Assembly (NCBI RefSeq): GCF_014646055.1
Contig: NZ_BMMS01000008.1
Location: 62,001 to 126,000, forward strand
Source: Wenjunlia tyrosinilytica
Lineage (GTDB): Bacteria > Actinomycetota > Actinomycetes > Streptomycetales > Streptomycetaceae
Reading direction: 5' to 3'
DNA: 64,000 nt
Part shown: in pieces, positions 27,090 through 35,855 of the stretch
How the letters are laid out: each line of letters opens with the position of its first letter
Position numbering within the stretch: the stretch's first letter is position 1
The notes under the pieces: model-generated
Told to the model about the DNA's origin: nothing
Databases searched by the model: none
Seen by the model: the letters and a program-made list of their open reading frames with translations, nothing else
Program-made: the position numbers and the translations under genes

Positions 27090-28565
27090 GTGCCGAATGC
27101 CAACAATGACAGCAGCCAGACCCCGCAGTCACCGAACGTGCTCAGCCAGGTCCAGCGCCGGGCCGTGAGCGAGCTCCTTCGGGTCTCCCCGGTCGCGGAC
27201 GACCTCGCCCGCCGGTTCGAGGAGGCGGGACACCACCTCGCACTCGTCGGGGGTTCGGTTCGCGACGCGCTGCTCGGCCGCCTCGGCAACGACCTGGACT
27301 TCACCACGGACGCCCGCCCCGAGCAGGTGCTCGCCATTGTCCGTCCCTGGGCGGACGCGGTGTGGGACGTGGGCATAGCGTTCGGCACGGTCGGGTGCCG
27401 CAAGCAGGACTTCCAGATCGAGATCACTACCTACAGGTCCGAGGCGTACGACCGGACTTCGCGCAAGCCCGAGGTGTCGTACGGCGACTCCATCGAGGAG
27501 GACCTGGTCCGCCGTGACTTCACCGTGAACGCCATGGCGGTGGCCCTGCCCGCGAAGGCGTTCATCGACCCCCACGGGGGCCTGGTGGACCTGGCGGAGC
27601 GAGTGCTGCGCACGCCGGGCACGCCGGAGGCGTCCTTCTCCGACGATCCGCTGCGGATGATGCGGGCCGCTCGCTTCGCGGCGCAGCTCGACTTCGAGGT
27701 CGCCCCCGAGGTGGTGACCGCGATGACGGAGATGGCCGAGCGCGTCGAGATCGTCTCCGCGGAGCGGGTGCGCGACGAGTTCAACAAGCTGATCATGTCG
27801 GCGCACCCCCGCAAGGGCCTTGAGCTGCTCGTGCGGACCGGTCTCGCGGAGCGGGTCTTCCCCGAGATCCCGGCGATGCGGCTGGAGCGTGACGAGCACC
27901 ACCGCCACAAGGACGTCTACGAGCACACCCTGACCGTGCTCGAGCAGGCGATGGACCTCGAGGAGGAGGGTCCGGACCTGGTGCTGCGGCTGGCGGCCCT
28001 GCTGCACGACATCGGCAAGCCCAGGACCCGGCGGTTCGAGCAGGACGGGCGGGTCTCCTTCCACCACCACGAGGTGGTGGGCGCGAAGATGACCAAGTCC
28101 CGTATGACGAAGCTGAAGTACTCCAATGACCTGGTGAAGGACGTCTCCCGCCTGGTCGAGCTGCACCTGCGCTTCCACGGCTACGGTACGGGCGAGTGGA
28201 CGGACTCCGCGGTGCGCCGCTACGTCCGGGACGCGGGGCCGCTGCTGAACCGCCTGCACAAGCTGACCCGTTCGGACTGCACCACCCGCAACCGGCGCAA
28301 GGCGGCGGCGCTGTCGAGGGCGTACGACGGGCTGGAGGAGCGCATCGCCAAGCTTCGGGAGCAGGAGAAGCTCGACGCGATCCGCCCCGACCTGGACGGC
28401 AACGAGATCATGGGCATCCTCGGTCTCAAGCCCGGCCCGCAGGTCGGCAGGGCGTACCAGCACCTGATGGAGCTGCGCCTGGAGTACGGCCCGATGGAGC
28501 ACGACGCGGCGGTCGCCGCCCTGAAGGAGTGGTGGGCGACCCAGCAGGACTCCGCGCAGGCCTGA
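27090..28565 (+). CDS. pcnA: CCA tRNA nucleotidyltransferase
   Basis: 491 residues. The class II nucleotidyltransferase motif LVGGSVRDALLGR (about 51-63) with DLDFTTDA is followed by RRDFTVNAMA and an HD domain with LLHDIGKP near 304. It adds or repairs the 3' CCA of tRNAs. The GTG at 27090 has no ribosome site; TACCCT lies 9 bases upstream as a possible -10, so the mRNA may be leaderless. It is divergent from the DUF6049 gene. A terminator carrying parS follows. Confidence 0.92.
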   Translation: MPNANNDSSQTPQSPNVLSQVQRRAVSELLRVSPVADDLARRFEEAGHHLALVGGSVRDALLGRLGNDLDFTTDARPEQVLAIVRPWADAVWDVGIAFGTVGCRKQDFQIEITTYRSEAYDRTSRKPEVSYGDSIEEDLVRRDFTVNAMAVALPAKAFIDPHGGLVDLAERVLRTPGTPEASFSDDPLRMMRAARFAAQLDFEVAPEVVTAMTEMAERVEIVSAERVRDEFNKLIMSAHPRKGLELLVRTGLAERVFPEIPAMRLERDEHHRHKDVYEHTLTVLEQAMDLEEEGPDLVLRLAALLHDIGKPRTRRFEQDGRVSFHHHEVVGAKMTKSRMTKLKYSNDLVKDVSRLVELHLRFHGYGTGEWTDSAVRRYVRDAGPLLNRLHKLTRSDCTTRNRRKAAALSRAYDGLEERIAKLREQEKLDAIRPDLDGNEIMGILGLKPGPQVGRAYQHLMELRLEYGPMEHDAAVAALKEWWATQQDSAQA

Positions 28566-28588
28566 ATCCTCGGAGTCCGGGCACGCAC

Positions 28589-28632
28589 CAGGGGCGGTGT
28601 TTTACGTTGTTTCACGTGAAACACCGCCCCTG
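28589..28632. terminator. parS: pcnA terminator overlapping parS site 6
   Basis: A 14-bp stem CAGGGGCGGTGTTT (28589-28602) pairs with 28619-28632. The descending arm contains the right end of a perfect parS, TGTTTCACGTGAAACA (28608-28623), so the hairpin and the ParB site share bases. It also faces the convergent gene at 28675. Confidence 0.85.
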
Positions 28633-28674
28633 AGCGCTGTACTGAGCCGCCGGCGCCGATGTGCCGGCGTCGGC

Positions 28675-29184
28675 CTACTTGTGCTTCAGGCAGAGCACGA
28701 AGTTGTTGCCGCCGCCGCTCTCGTAGTACGCCGCGTCGCCGACCGTGCACTTCTGGGTGTCACTGGTGTCGTCGATCTTCTTCAGCACGGTGTACTGGGC
28801 CTTGGACGAACCGCAGTCCACGACCTCGAGGTCCGGCTTGAAGTTGGTGCCGCTGTTGTGCATGCAGTCACCCGCCTTCGCCGTTTCGGCGTCGTCACGG
28901 CTGGCTATGTAGCCGCCGATCGCGACAGCGAGGACGATCACCGGCACGACCACCAACTTGACGATCTTGGCCTTGGAGCGGCGCTGCGGCTGCGGCGCGG
29001 GGTAGCCGCCCGGCAAACCGCCCTGCGGGCCGCCCTGAGGCTGGTTGAAGTACGGCGAGGGCTGCGGGCCCCCGGGCTGGGGCGGTGTCTGCTGGCCGTA
29101 GGGGGCGCCGCCCTGGTAGGGCTGGGGCTGGGGCTGGGGCTGGCCGTACGGGTTCCCACCGTAGGGCGGCTGGGGGGTGGTCAT
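28675..29184 (-). CDS. Pro/Gly/Gln-rich membrane-anchored protein with Cys-rich outer domain (LppU/SCO3897-like)
   Basis: 169 residues: a repetitive cytoplasmic N-terminus (PYGGNPYGQPQPQ... about 1-65), one membrane segment (about 72-92, IVKLVVVPVIVLAVAIGGYIA) and a small extracellular domain with four cysteines (CMHNSG, VVDCGSS, KCTVGD, LCLKHK) that probably form two disulphides. The start ATG 29184 has GAGGGAA six bases upstream. Function is unknown; such proteins are common in streptomycetes. Confidence 0.75.
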   Translation of the reverse strand: MTTPQPPYGGNPYGQPQPQPQPYQGGAPYGQQTPPQPGGPQPSPYFNQPQGGPQGGLPGGYPAPQPQRRSKAKIVKLVVVPVIVLAVAIGGYIASRDDAETAKAGDCMHNSGTNFKPDLEVVDCGSSKAQYTVLKKIDDTSDTQKCTVGDAAYYESGGGNNFVLCLKHK

Positions 29185-29291
29185 GCGATTCCCTCGTTGG
29201 ATGTTTGTTGGTGGATCGAAAGCACGCACGCTATCGACTGCCGCGGACACCCCCGCACTCATTTCCGTAACACTGCTGCTGCAATGAAGCG

Positions 29292-30593
29292 CTAACCGCC
29301 CGAAACACGGTCAAACGACCGAGCCCGCACCGCCGTCGCGTACCCCACGGCCGTTAGCGCGTACAGCACCGCGACGAGGACGAGCAGCGCGGACGACCTC
29401 CCGTCGGGGGGCAGCATCAGCGCGGTGAGTGCCGCGGCGCCCACGAACGCCACGTTGAACAGCACGTCGTAGAGGGAGAAGACCCGCCCCCGGAACCCGT
29501 CGTCCACCGTCTCCTGCACCACCGTGTCCGTCGCGATCTTCGCGCCCTGGGTGACCACCCCGAGCACGAACGCCGCCGCCAGCAGCGGGTAGGGGTGGAA
29601 CGGCAGGCCGAGCGCCGGCTCCAGGACGGCGGCCGCCGCTGCGCAGAAGGTGATCCAGTTCTCCAGGCCCAGCCGGTCGGTCCCCCACGGGGTCACCAGA
29701 GCCGCCACGAAGAAGCCCGCCCCGGAGAAGCCCACCGCCAGCCCCAGCATGGCCAGCCCGTCCGAGGAGCCGCCGCCGACGCCGTTGAAGGTGTAGCGGC
29801 ACAGCATGAGCACCGTCACGGTGAGCGCGCCGTAGCAGAAGCGCATCGCGGTCATGGCGCCCAGCGCGTAGGCGGCGAGCCGGCGTTCGGCCAGATGGCG
29901 CAGTCCCATCGCCATGTCGCGCACGGTCGCCACCACCGCGGAGCCCAGCGGAGGCCGCTCCCGGTCCGCCTCGGGGCCCAGCAGGTCCACCGGGATCCGC
30001 CGGGCGGCGAGCGCGGCGCACAGGTACAGGAGCGCGGACAGCAGGAGCACCACCGCGTCCGAGCCCGCCCCCTTCGCCATGAAGAGGTTCACCAGGAACG
30101 CCCCACCGCCGCCCACCGTGGCGGCGACGGTGCCCGCTGTCGGGGAGACCGCGTTCGCCATGAGGAGCCTGTCCTCGGGCACGACCCTCGGCAGGGAGGC
30201 GGACAGGCCCGCCAGGACGAAGCGGTTGGCCGCGGTGACCGACAGCGCCGAGAGGTACAGGAGCCAGTCGGAGACGACGGACAGGACGAGGACCGCGGTG
30301 ACCGAGGCCAGCACCGCCCGCAGGAGGTTGCAGTAGAGCAGTGCCTGCCGTCTGCGCCAGCGGTCCAGCAGGACGCCGGTGAACGGTCCCAGCAGGGAGT
30401 ACGGCAGCAGCAGGACCGCCATGGCCGAGGCGATGGCCGTGGCCGAGGTCTGCCGCTCCGGCGAGAAGACCACATGGGCGGCGAGCGCGACCTGGAAAGC
30501 ACCGTCCGAGGCCTGCGAGAGCAGGCGCACCGCGAACAGCCGTCGGAAGTCCCGCAGCCGCAGCAGGGCCCGAAGATCGCGGAGGAACGACAC
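29292..30593 (-). CDS. MFS transporter (putative drug or metabolite exporter)
   Basis: 433 residues with about 12 hydrophobic segments and the MFS loop GVLLDRWRRR after helix 2, like the Bcr/MdtG or macrolide-efflux type. It begins (V)SFLRDLRALLRLRDFRRLF, a common N-terminus of this group. The GTG at 30593 is preferred although no strong ribosome site is seen; ATG 30656 lies upstream, within the ino1 terminator. The substrate is unknown. Confidence 0.8.
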   Translation of the reverse strand: MSFLRDLRALLRLRDFRRLFAVRLLSQASDGAFQVALAAHVVFSPERQTSATAIASAMAVLLLPYSLLGPFTGVLLDRWRRRQALLYCNLLRAVLASVTAVLVLSVVSDWLLYLSALSVTAANRFVLAGLSASLPRVVPEDRLLMANAVSPTAGTVAATVGGGGAFLVNLFMAKGAGSDAVVLLLSALLYLCAALAARRIPVDLLGPEADRERPPLGSAVVATVRDMAMGLRHLAERRLAAYALGAMTAMRFCYGALTVTVLMLCRYTFNGVGGGSSDGLAMLGLAVGFSGAGFFVAALVTPWGTDRLGLENWITFCAAAAAVLEPALGLPFHPYPLLAAAFVLGVVTQGAKIATDTVVQETVDDGFRGRVFSLYDVLFNVAFVGAAALTALMLPPDGRSSALLVLVAVLYALTAVGYATAVRARSFDRVSGG

Positions 30594-30617
30594 GGCCCCA
30601 GGGTCGCACAGACACAC

Positions 30618-30650
30618 GAGGGTCCCCGTGCGATACGCACGGGGACCCTC
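30618..30650 (-). terminator. Terminator after ino1
   Basis: A near-perfect hairpin, GAGGGTCCCCGTGC with its complement and a 5-base loop, 85 bases after the ino1 stop and before the MFS gene. Confidence 0.8.
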
Positions 30651-30734
30651 GGTCACAGGACGCCGTTCAAGGAGTCACCGGACGCCGCTCGAGCAGCGCC
30701 GCGGCGGCCCTGCTGTCCGGCCTCGAGCCGAACG

Positions 30735-31817
30735 TCAGCGCTCGACCTCGCCGCGGATGAACTTCTCGACGTTCTCGCGGGCCTCGTCGTCGAAGTACTG
30801 CACCGGGGGCGACTTCATGAAGTACGAGGACGCCGACAGGATCGGGCCGCCGATGCCGCGGTCCTTGGCGATCTTCGCGGCACGCAGCGCGTCGATGATG
30901 ACACCGGCCGAGTTCGGGGAGTCCCAGACCTCGAGCTTGTACTCCAGGTTCAGCGGAACGTCACCGAAGGCACGGCCCTCGAGGCGCACGTACGCCCACT
31001 TGCGGTCGTCGAGCCACGCGACGTAGTCGGACGGGCCGATGTGGACGTTCTTGGCGCCCAGGTCGCGGTCGGGGATCTGGGAGGTGACGGCCTGAGTCTT
31101 GGAGATCTTCTTGGACTCCAGGCGCTCGCGCTCGAGCATGTTCTTGAAGTCCATGTTGCCGCCGACGTTCAGCTGCATGGTGCGCTCGAGGACGACACCG
31201 CGGTCCTCGAACAGCTTCGCCATCACGCGGTGGGTGATGGTGGCGCCCACCTGCGACTTGATGTCGTCACCGACGATCGGCACGCCCGCCTCGGTGAACT
31301 TGTCCGCCCACTCCTTGGTACCGGCGATGAAGACCGGAAGGGCGTTGACGAAGGCGACCTTGGCGTCGATGGCGCACTGCGCGTAGAACTTCGCGGCGTC
31401 CTCGGAACCCACGGGCAGGTAGCAGACCAGGACGTCGACCTGCTTGTCCTCGAGGACGCGCACGATGTCGACCGGCTCCTCGGAGGACTCCTCGATGGTC
31501 TCGAGGTAGTACTTGCCGAGGCCGTCGAGGGTGTGGCCGCGCTGGACGGTCACACCGGTCGGCGGGACGTCGCAGATCTTGATGGTGTTGTTCTCGCTGG
31601 CGCCGATGGCGTGCGCGAGGTCCTGGCCGACCTTCTTGGCGTCCACGTCGAACGCGGCCACGAACTCGACGTCGCGGACGTGGTAGTCGCCGAACTGCAC
31701 GTGCATGAGGCCCGGCACGCGGCTGTCCGGGTCGGCGTCCTTGTAGTACTCGACGCCCTGCACCAGCGACGCGGCGCAGTTGCCCACGCCGACAATGGCT
31801 ACGCGTACCGAACCCAT
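30735..31817 (-). CDS. ino1: myo-Inositol-3-phosphate synthase
   Basis: 360 residues with the NAD-binding motif [16 protein letters not shown] (about 6-21) and the family segments [12 protein letters not shown] and [15 protein letters not shown]. It converts glucose 6-phosphate to inositol 1-phosphate for phosphatidylinositol and mycothiol. The length matches the short actinobacterial form. It follows padR by 120 bases with a hairpin between them, so it may have its own promoter. Confidence 0.95.
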   Translation of the reverse strand: MGSVRVAIVGVGNCAASLVQGVEYYKDADPDSRVPGLMHVQFGDYHVRDVEFVAAFDVDAKKVGQDLAHAIGASENNTIKICDVPPTGVTVQRGHTLDGLGKYYLETIEESSEEPVDIVRVLEDKQVDVLVCYLPVGSEDAAKFYAQCAIDAKVAFVNALPVFIAGTKEWADKFTEAGVPIVGDDIKSQVGATITHRVMAKLFEDRGVVLERTMQLNVGGNMDFKNMLERERLESKKISKTQAVTSQIPDRDLGAKNVHIGPSDYVAWLDDRKWAYVRLEGRAFGDVPLNLEYKLEVWDSPNSAGVIIDALRAAKIAKDRGIGGPILSASSYFMKSPPVQYFDDEARENVEKFIRGEVER

Positions 31818-31843
31818 TGCGGTTGCTCCCTGTGTTCTCGACC

Positions 31844-31866
31844 AGGCCCGCGACGGAAGCGGGCCT
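31844..31866 (-). terminator. Short hairpin between padR and ino1
   Basis: An 8-bp stem AGGCCCGC/GCGGGCCT followed on the minus strand by further GC-rich DNA. It may attenuate padR read-through into ino1. Confidence 0.45.
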
Positions 31867-31937
31867 TGTTTGGCGGTGCCTTGATTGGCTGGGTCGACCG
31901 GTGGCGCGCGGCGCGCTGCCGCTGCCGCCGAGCGGTC

Positions 31938-32618
31938 CTACGTGGCGGTGTCGGACGGGTCCGGGCCAGTGCCCCGGTCCCGGGCCGAGCCGTCCTTGTC
32001 TGTTGAGTTGTTGCTCGGGTTGTTGCTCGAGTTGCTGCCGTCCGCGGCCCGGCGCGCCTCGCGCCCGGCCCGCTCGGTCTCGATCAGCTCGTTCAGCCAG
32101 CGGACCTCGCGCTCCACCGACTCCATCCCGTGGCGCTGCAGCTCGAGCGTGTAGTCGTCGAGCCGCTCGCGTGTCCTGGCGAGGGAGGCACGCATCTTCT
32201 CCAGCCGCTCCTCGAGGCGGCTGCGCCTTCCCTCCAGCACGCGCATGCGCACGGACTGGTCGGTCTGCCCGAAGAAGGCGAACCGGACGCCGAAGTGCTC
32301 GTCCTCCCAGGCGTCCGGGCCCGAGTTCGCCAGCAGCTCCTCGAAGTGCTCCTTGCCCTCGGCCGTGAGCCGGTAGACGATCTTCGCCCGCCTGCCGGCC
32401 AGGGGCGCGGCGAGCGGATCCGGAACGGGGCTGTGCTCCTCGATCAACCATCCCTTGGCGACCAGCGTTTTCAGACAGGGGTAGAGGGTGCCGTAGCTGA
32501 ACGCACGGAACGTTCCGAGCAGGGTGTTGAGCCGCTTGCGCAGCTCGTATCCGTGCATCGGCGACTCGCGCAGCAGACCGAGGACGGCGAACTCGAGCAT
32601 GTTGGAACGTCTGCTCAC
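31938..32618 (-). CDS. PadR family transcriptional regulator
   Basis: 226 residues: an N-terminal winged helix (about 7-90, MLEFAVLGLLRESPMHGYELRKRL, then SYGTLYPCLKTLVAKGWL) and a C-terminal coiled-coil PadR_C domain (about 100-200). A Ser/Asn-rich tail ends the protein. The GTG at 32618 has GAGGAGGG eight bases upstream. It likely represses itself through the palindrome at 32701-32721; ino1 and the divergent PBP gene are possible targets. The ligand is unknown. Confidence 0.9.
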   Translation of the reverse strand: MSRRSNMLEFAVLGLLRESPMHGYELRKRLNTLLGTFRAFSYGTLYPCLKTLVAKGWLIEEHSPVPDPLAAPLAGRRAKIVYRLTAEGKEHFEELLANSGPDAWEDEHFGVRFAFFGQTDQSVRMRVLEGRRSRLEERLEKMRASLARTRERLDDYTLELQRHGMESVEREVRWLNELIETERAGREARRAADGSNSSNNPSNNSTDKDGSARDRGTGPDPSDTAT

Positions 32619-32700
32619 CGCTCGCACCCTCCTCGTCCATCCGCGCCGGTCCCGCGTCTGCCATTGCTCGTTCCGATGCATCCGGGCGATATGCCGCCAC

Positions 32701-32721
32701 GATGTATCGACTCGATACATC
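32701..32721. promoter_or_regulatory. Operator-like palindrome upstream of padR
   Basis: GATGTATCGA and TCGATACATC form a perfect 10-bp inverted repeat around one central base. It lies 83 bases upstream of padR and about 335 before the divergent PBP. PadR regulators bind such AT-containing ATGTAT/ATACAT dyads. Confidence 0.75.
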
Positions 32722-33055
32722 TGGACGATAGAACGGTGATCGAGATGTGGCAAGAGGGGGTGCGGTGAACGGCGTCACACAGAAGTTCTCGGAGGGCCAA
32801 CTGACCGCTATACGCCGAAGGTGCGCATCAAGCAGGTTTTGACCGTGCGTACTCTTTCCCTTGCAGTCCGATGCAGTCCGAGAACTGTGGACCTGGAACC
32901 ATGGGACGCTGCTGAGCGTCTGAAGTCCTCTGTGTGCCCGCTCCTTGAGCAATCGGACCCCAAGGGTCCACACTGCCGGGGCGACGGACGCCGGGGGACC
33001 GGAAGACAACTGCCGCCTTCAGGCGCTATCGCCTGCCCGAGGAGTAGCTGGAACG

Positions 33056-35713
33056 ATGAGCGAGCACCGCCGGAAGCCGCCTCAGTCGCAGGGTGGCGGC
33101 GGCCGAGCCGCCGCGCGACGCGGAGCGCAGCCCCCGCAGCCGTCCGGTCGTCGAGCGACCCCGCCCAGCGGAGCGTCCCCTTCGTCAGGAGCTTCGAGCG
33201 GGGGGCAGCCCCGCGCCCGGTCCGGGGCCGCGCAGCCGCGTGGAGGAAGGGCCGAAGCCCGCCGTGCGGCGCAGGCCGCCTCCCGGGGCGGCCGACGCCG
33301 CGGCGCCACGACCGCCCATGCCTCGGGCGCGGGCGGAGGGCGCGCGGGCGGTGGCGGCGGTGGCGGCGGCGGTGGCCGCAAGCGCTTCATCGACTACCCG
33401 AGGGCCGGCCGCGCCGGTGCCAAGCGGTGGATGCCGTCGTGGCGGCTGGTGACCGGCATCTGCCTGTCGTTCCTCGGCATGCTCGTCGGCCTGTCCTGGA
33501 TCGCCTTCCTGCTCGTCGGCGTCCCCGACGAGGCCAAGGCCGCCTCCACCCAGCAGAGCAACGTCTTCTACTGGTCCGACGGCAAGGTCATGGGCCACCG
33601 GGGTGAGACCAACCGGCAGAACGTCGACCTGGCGAAGATCTCCACCCATATGCAGGACGCGGTCATCTCCGCGGAGAACGCCAGCTTCCGCACCGACTCC
33701 GGCGTCGACCCGAAGGGCATCGCCCGGGCCCTGTTCAACATGGCCACCGGCGGTGACACCCAGGGCGGCTCCACCATCACCCAGCAGTATGTGAAGAACA
33801 CCTACTTGAGCCAGGAGCAGACGCTCAGCCGCAAGTTCAAGGAGATGTTCATCTCGATAAAGGTGAGCACCACCCAGGACAAGGACAAGATCCTCCAGGG
33901 CTATCTCAACACCGCCTGGTACGGGCGCGGCGCCTACGGCATCCAGGCGGCCGCGCAGGCGTACTTCCACAAGGACGCCGCGAACCTGAACTCCAACGAG
34001 AGCGCGTTCCTCACCGCACTGCTGAAGAACGCCAACCTCTACAACCCCGACGGCGGCGTCGGCCCGGGCGCCTCGCCCCAGGAGAACCGCCAGCGCGCCG
34101 AGGGCCGCTGGAACGACGTCCTCAACGCCATGGTCAAGCACGGCAAGCTCTCCCAGAGCGAGCGGGACTCCTACAAGTTCCCCAAGGTCAAGGGCCAGAC
34201 CGTCGAGCAGGGGCAGGCCGGCCAGATCGGCTACCTGATGGACACCGCCGAGAAGTACATCCTGAAGAAGACCAACCTCACCAAGAAGGACCTGGAGCTC
34301 GGCGGCTTCAGCATCCACACCACCTTCGACCGCAAGAAGGTCAAGGAGCTCGAGACCGCGGTCAAGAAGGTCCGCAAGGCCAACATCGACGAGAAGCTGC
34401 GCCCGGGCAAGGACAAGCACGTCCAGTTCGGCGCGGCCTCGATCGCGCCGGGCGACGGAAAGATCGTCGCGCTCTACGGCGGTGGCGACTACGTCAAGCA
34501 CTTCACCAACAACGCCGACACCCAGGGCGTCCCGGTCGGTTCGACGTGGAAGCCGTTCGTGCTCGCGGCGGCCATGGACAGCGGCACCTACAAGTCCGAC
34601 GGCCCGATCTCCCCGATGAGCAAGTACCTGGCCAACGACCTGATGAAGATCAGGAACCCGGACGGCTCGTACGTGCGGAACAAGGACGGCTCGTTCTTCC
34701 TCCAGAAGAACGAGGGGACGACGCGGTGGGGCGCCATCACGCTGCGCAAGGCGATGGAGCAGTCCATCAACGTCCCGTTCGTCCAGCTCGGCATGGACGT
34801 CGGCATGGACAAGGTCATGAAGATGGCCGAGTCGGCGGGCATCTCGCACGACAGCATGGCCGAGCGCAATGCCTCGTTCGCCCTGGGTACCTCCACTCCC
34901 TCCGCCATCCGGATGGCGGACGCCTACGGCACCTTCGCCTCCTCCGGGCTGCGGGCGGAGCCGTACTCGGTGACGAGCGTGGAGAAGGAGGGCCAGCCGC
35001 TGGCGGGCTTCGGCAAGCCTAAGACGAGCCAGACCATCGACGACAACGTGGCCAACAACGTCACCGACGTCCTCAAGAACGTGATCAAGAACGGTACGGG
35101 TAGGAAGGCGCTCGCGCTCGGCCGTCCCGCGGCCGGCAAGACCGGTACCACCGACAAGAACAAGTCGGCGTGGTTCGTCGGCTACACGCCGCAGCTGTCC
35201 ACGGCGGTCACGATGTTCCGCGAGGACCCGAAGAAGCACAAGCTGCTGTCCATGAACGGCGTGGGCGGCAAGGACTCCATCCACGGTGGTGACCTGCCGA
35301 CCGAGGTGTGGACCGAGTACATGAGGGCCGCGCTGGAGGGCAGGACGGCCCAGGACTTCCCGTCGGCCACCGACCTCGGCGAGGTGACGGACGGGCTGGG
35401 CGTGCCCAAGCCGACCCCCTCGGCCCCGCCGAGCAGCACCTCGCCGACCCCCTCGGACACCCCGTCCTCCCCGTCGCCGTCGCCGTCGAGTTCGCCGTCG
35501 AACTCCCCGTCCCCCTCGCCGTCGAACTCGCCGTGCCGCAACCCCGTCGACTGCACCGACGGCGGCCAGGACGGCGGCGCGAACGGAGGCCAGGACGGTG
35601 GCCCCGTGAACGGAGGCAACAGCAACAGCGGGGGCAGCAACGGAGGCAATCCGGACGGCGGCAGTACCAGCAGTTCCAACGGGACGATCTTCGGGCAGGA
35701 CGGCGGCGCCTAG
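33056..35713 (+). CDS. Class A penicillin-binding protein (transglycosylase/transpeptidase)
   Basis: 885 residues. A basic, Gly/Arg-rich cytoplasmic N-terminus (about 1-130) precedes one membrane anchor (about 138-162). The GT51 domain has ENASFRTDSGVDPKG near 207 and GGSTITQQYVKN. The transpeptidase has STWK (Ser near 495), SIN near 570 and KTGT near 695. A long extracellular tail is Ser/Pro- then Gly/Asn/Asp-rich. It polymerises and crosslinks peptidoglycan. The ATG at 33056 has GAGGAG upstream; earlier codons to 32945 lack support. All catalytic motifs are intact. Confidence 0.93.
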   Translation: MSEHRRKPPQSQGGGGRAAARRGAQPPQPSGRRATPPSGASPSSGASSGGQPRARSGAAQPRGGRAEARRAAQAASRGGRRRGATTAHASGAGGGRAGGGGGGGGGGRKRFIDYPRAGRAGAKRWMPSWRLVTGICLSFLGMLVGLSWIAFLLVGVPDEAKAASTQQSNVFYWSDGKVMGHRGETNRQNVDLAKISTHMQDAVISAENASFRTDSGVDPKGIARALFNMATGGDTQGGSTITQQYVKNTYLSQEQTLSRKFKEMFISIKVSTTQDKDKILQGYLNTAWYGRGAYGIQAAAQAYFHKDAANLNSNESAFLTALLKNANLYNPDGGVGPGASPQENRQRAEGRWNDVLNAMVKHGKLSQSERDSYKFPKVKGQTVEQGQAGQIGYLMDTAEKYILKKTNLTKKDLELGGFSIHTTFDRKKVKELETAVKKVRKANIDEKLRPGKDKHVQFGAASIAPGDGKIVALYGGGDYVKHFTNNADTQGVPVGSTWKPFVLAAAMDSGTYKSDGPISPMSKYLANDLMKIRNPDGSYVRNKDGSFFLQKNEGTTRWGAITLRKAMEQSINVPFVQLGMDVGMDKVMKMAESAGISHDSMAERNASFALGTSTPSAIRMADAYGTFASSGLRAEPYSVTSVEKEGQPLAGFGKPKTSQTIDDNVANNVTDVLKNVIKNGTGRKALALGRPAAGKTGTTDKNKSAWFVGYTPQLSTAVTMFREDPKKHKLLSMNGVGGKDSIHGGDLPTEVWTEYMRAALEGRTAQDFPSATDLGEVTDGLGVPKPTPSAPPSSTSPTPSDTPSSPSPSPSSSPSNSPSPSPSNSPCRNPVDCTDGGQDGGANGGQDGGPVNGGNSNSGGSNGGNPDGGSTSSSNGTIFGQDGGA

Positions 35714-35770
35714 CCCTTCCCGACAGGGCTTCGGCCCGGCGTCCGCCCGGGCTGGGCCCGGCGCACCGGC

Positions 35771-35807
35771 GGCCACGGCGAGCACAGGCACCACGCTCGC
35801 CGTGGCC
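35771..35807 (+). terminator. Terminator after the PBP gene
   Basis: A 13-bp perfect stem GGCCACGGCGAGC with its complement and an 11-base loop, about 58 bases after the PBP stop. Confidence 0.7.
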
Positions 35808-35855
35808 GCGGCCGTTCCCGGGCCGTCCCCGACCGCGGGGGCGCCGTAGGGCAGG

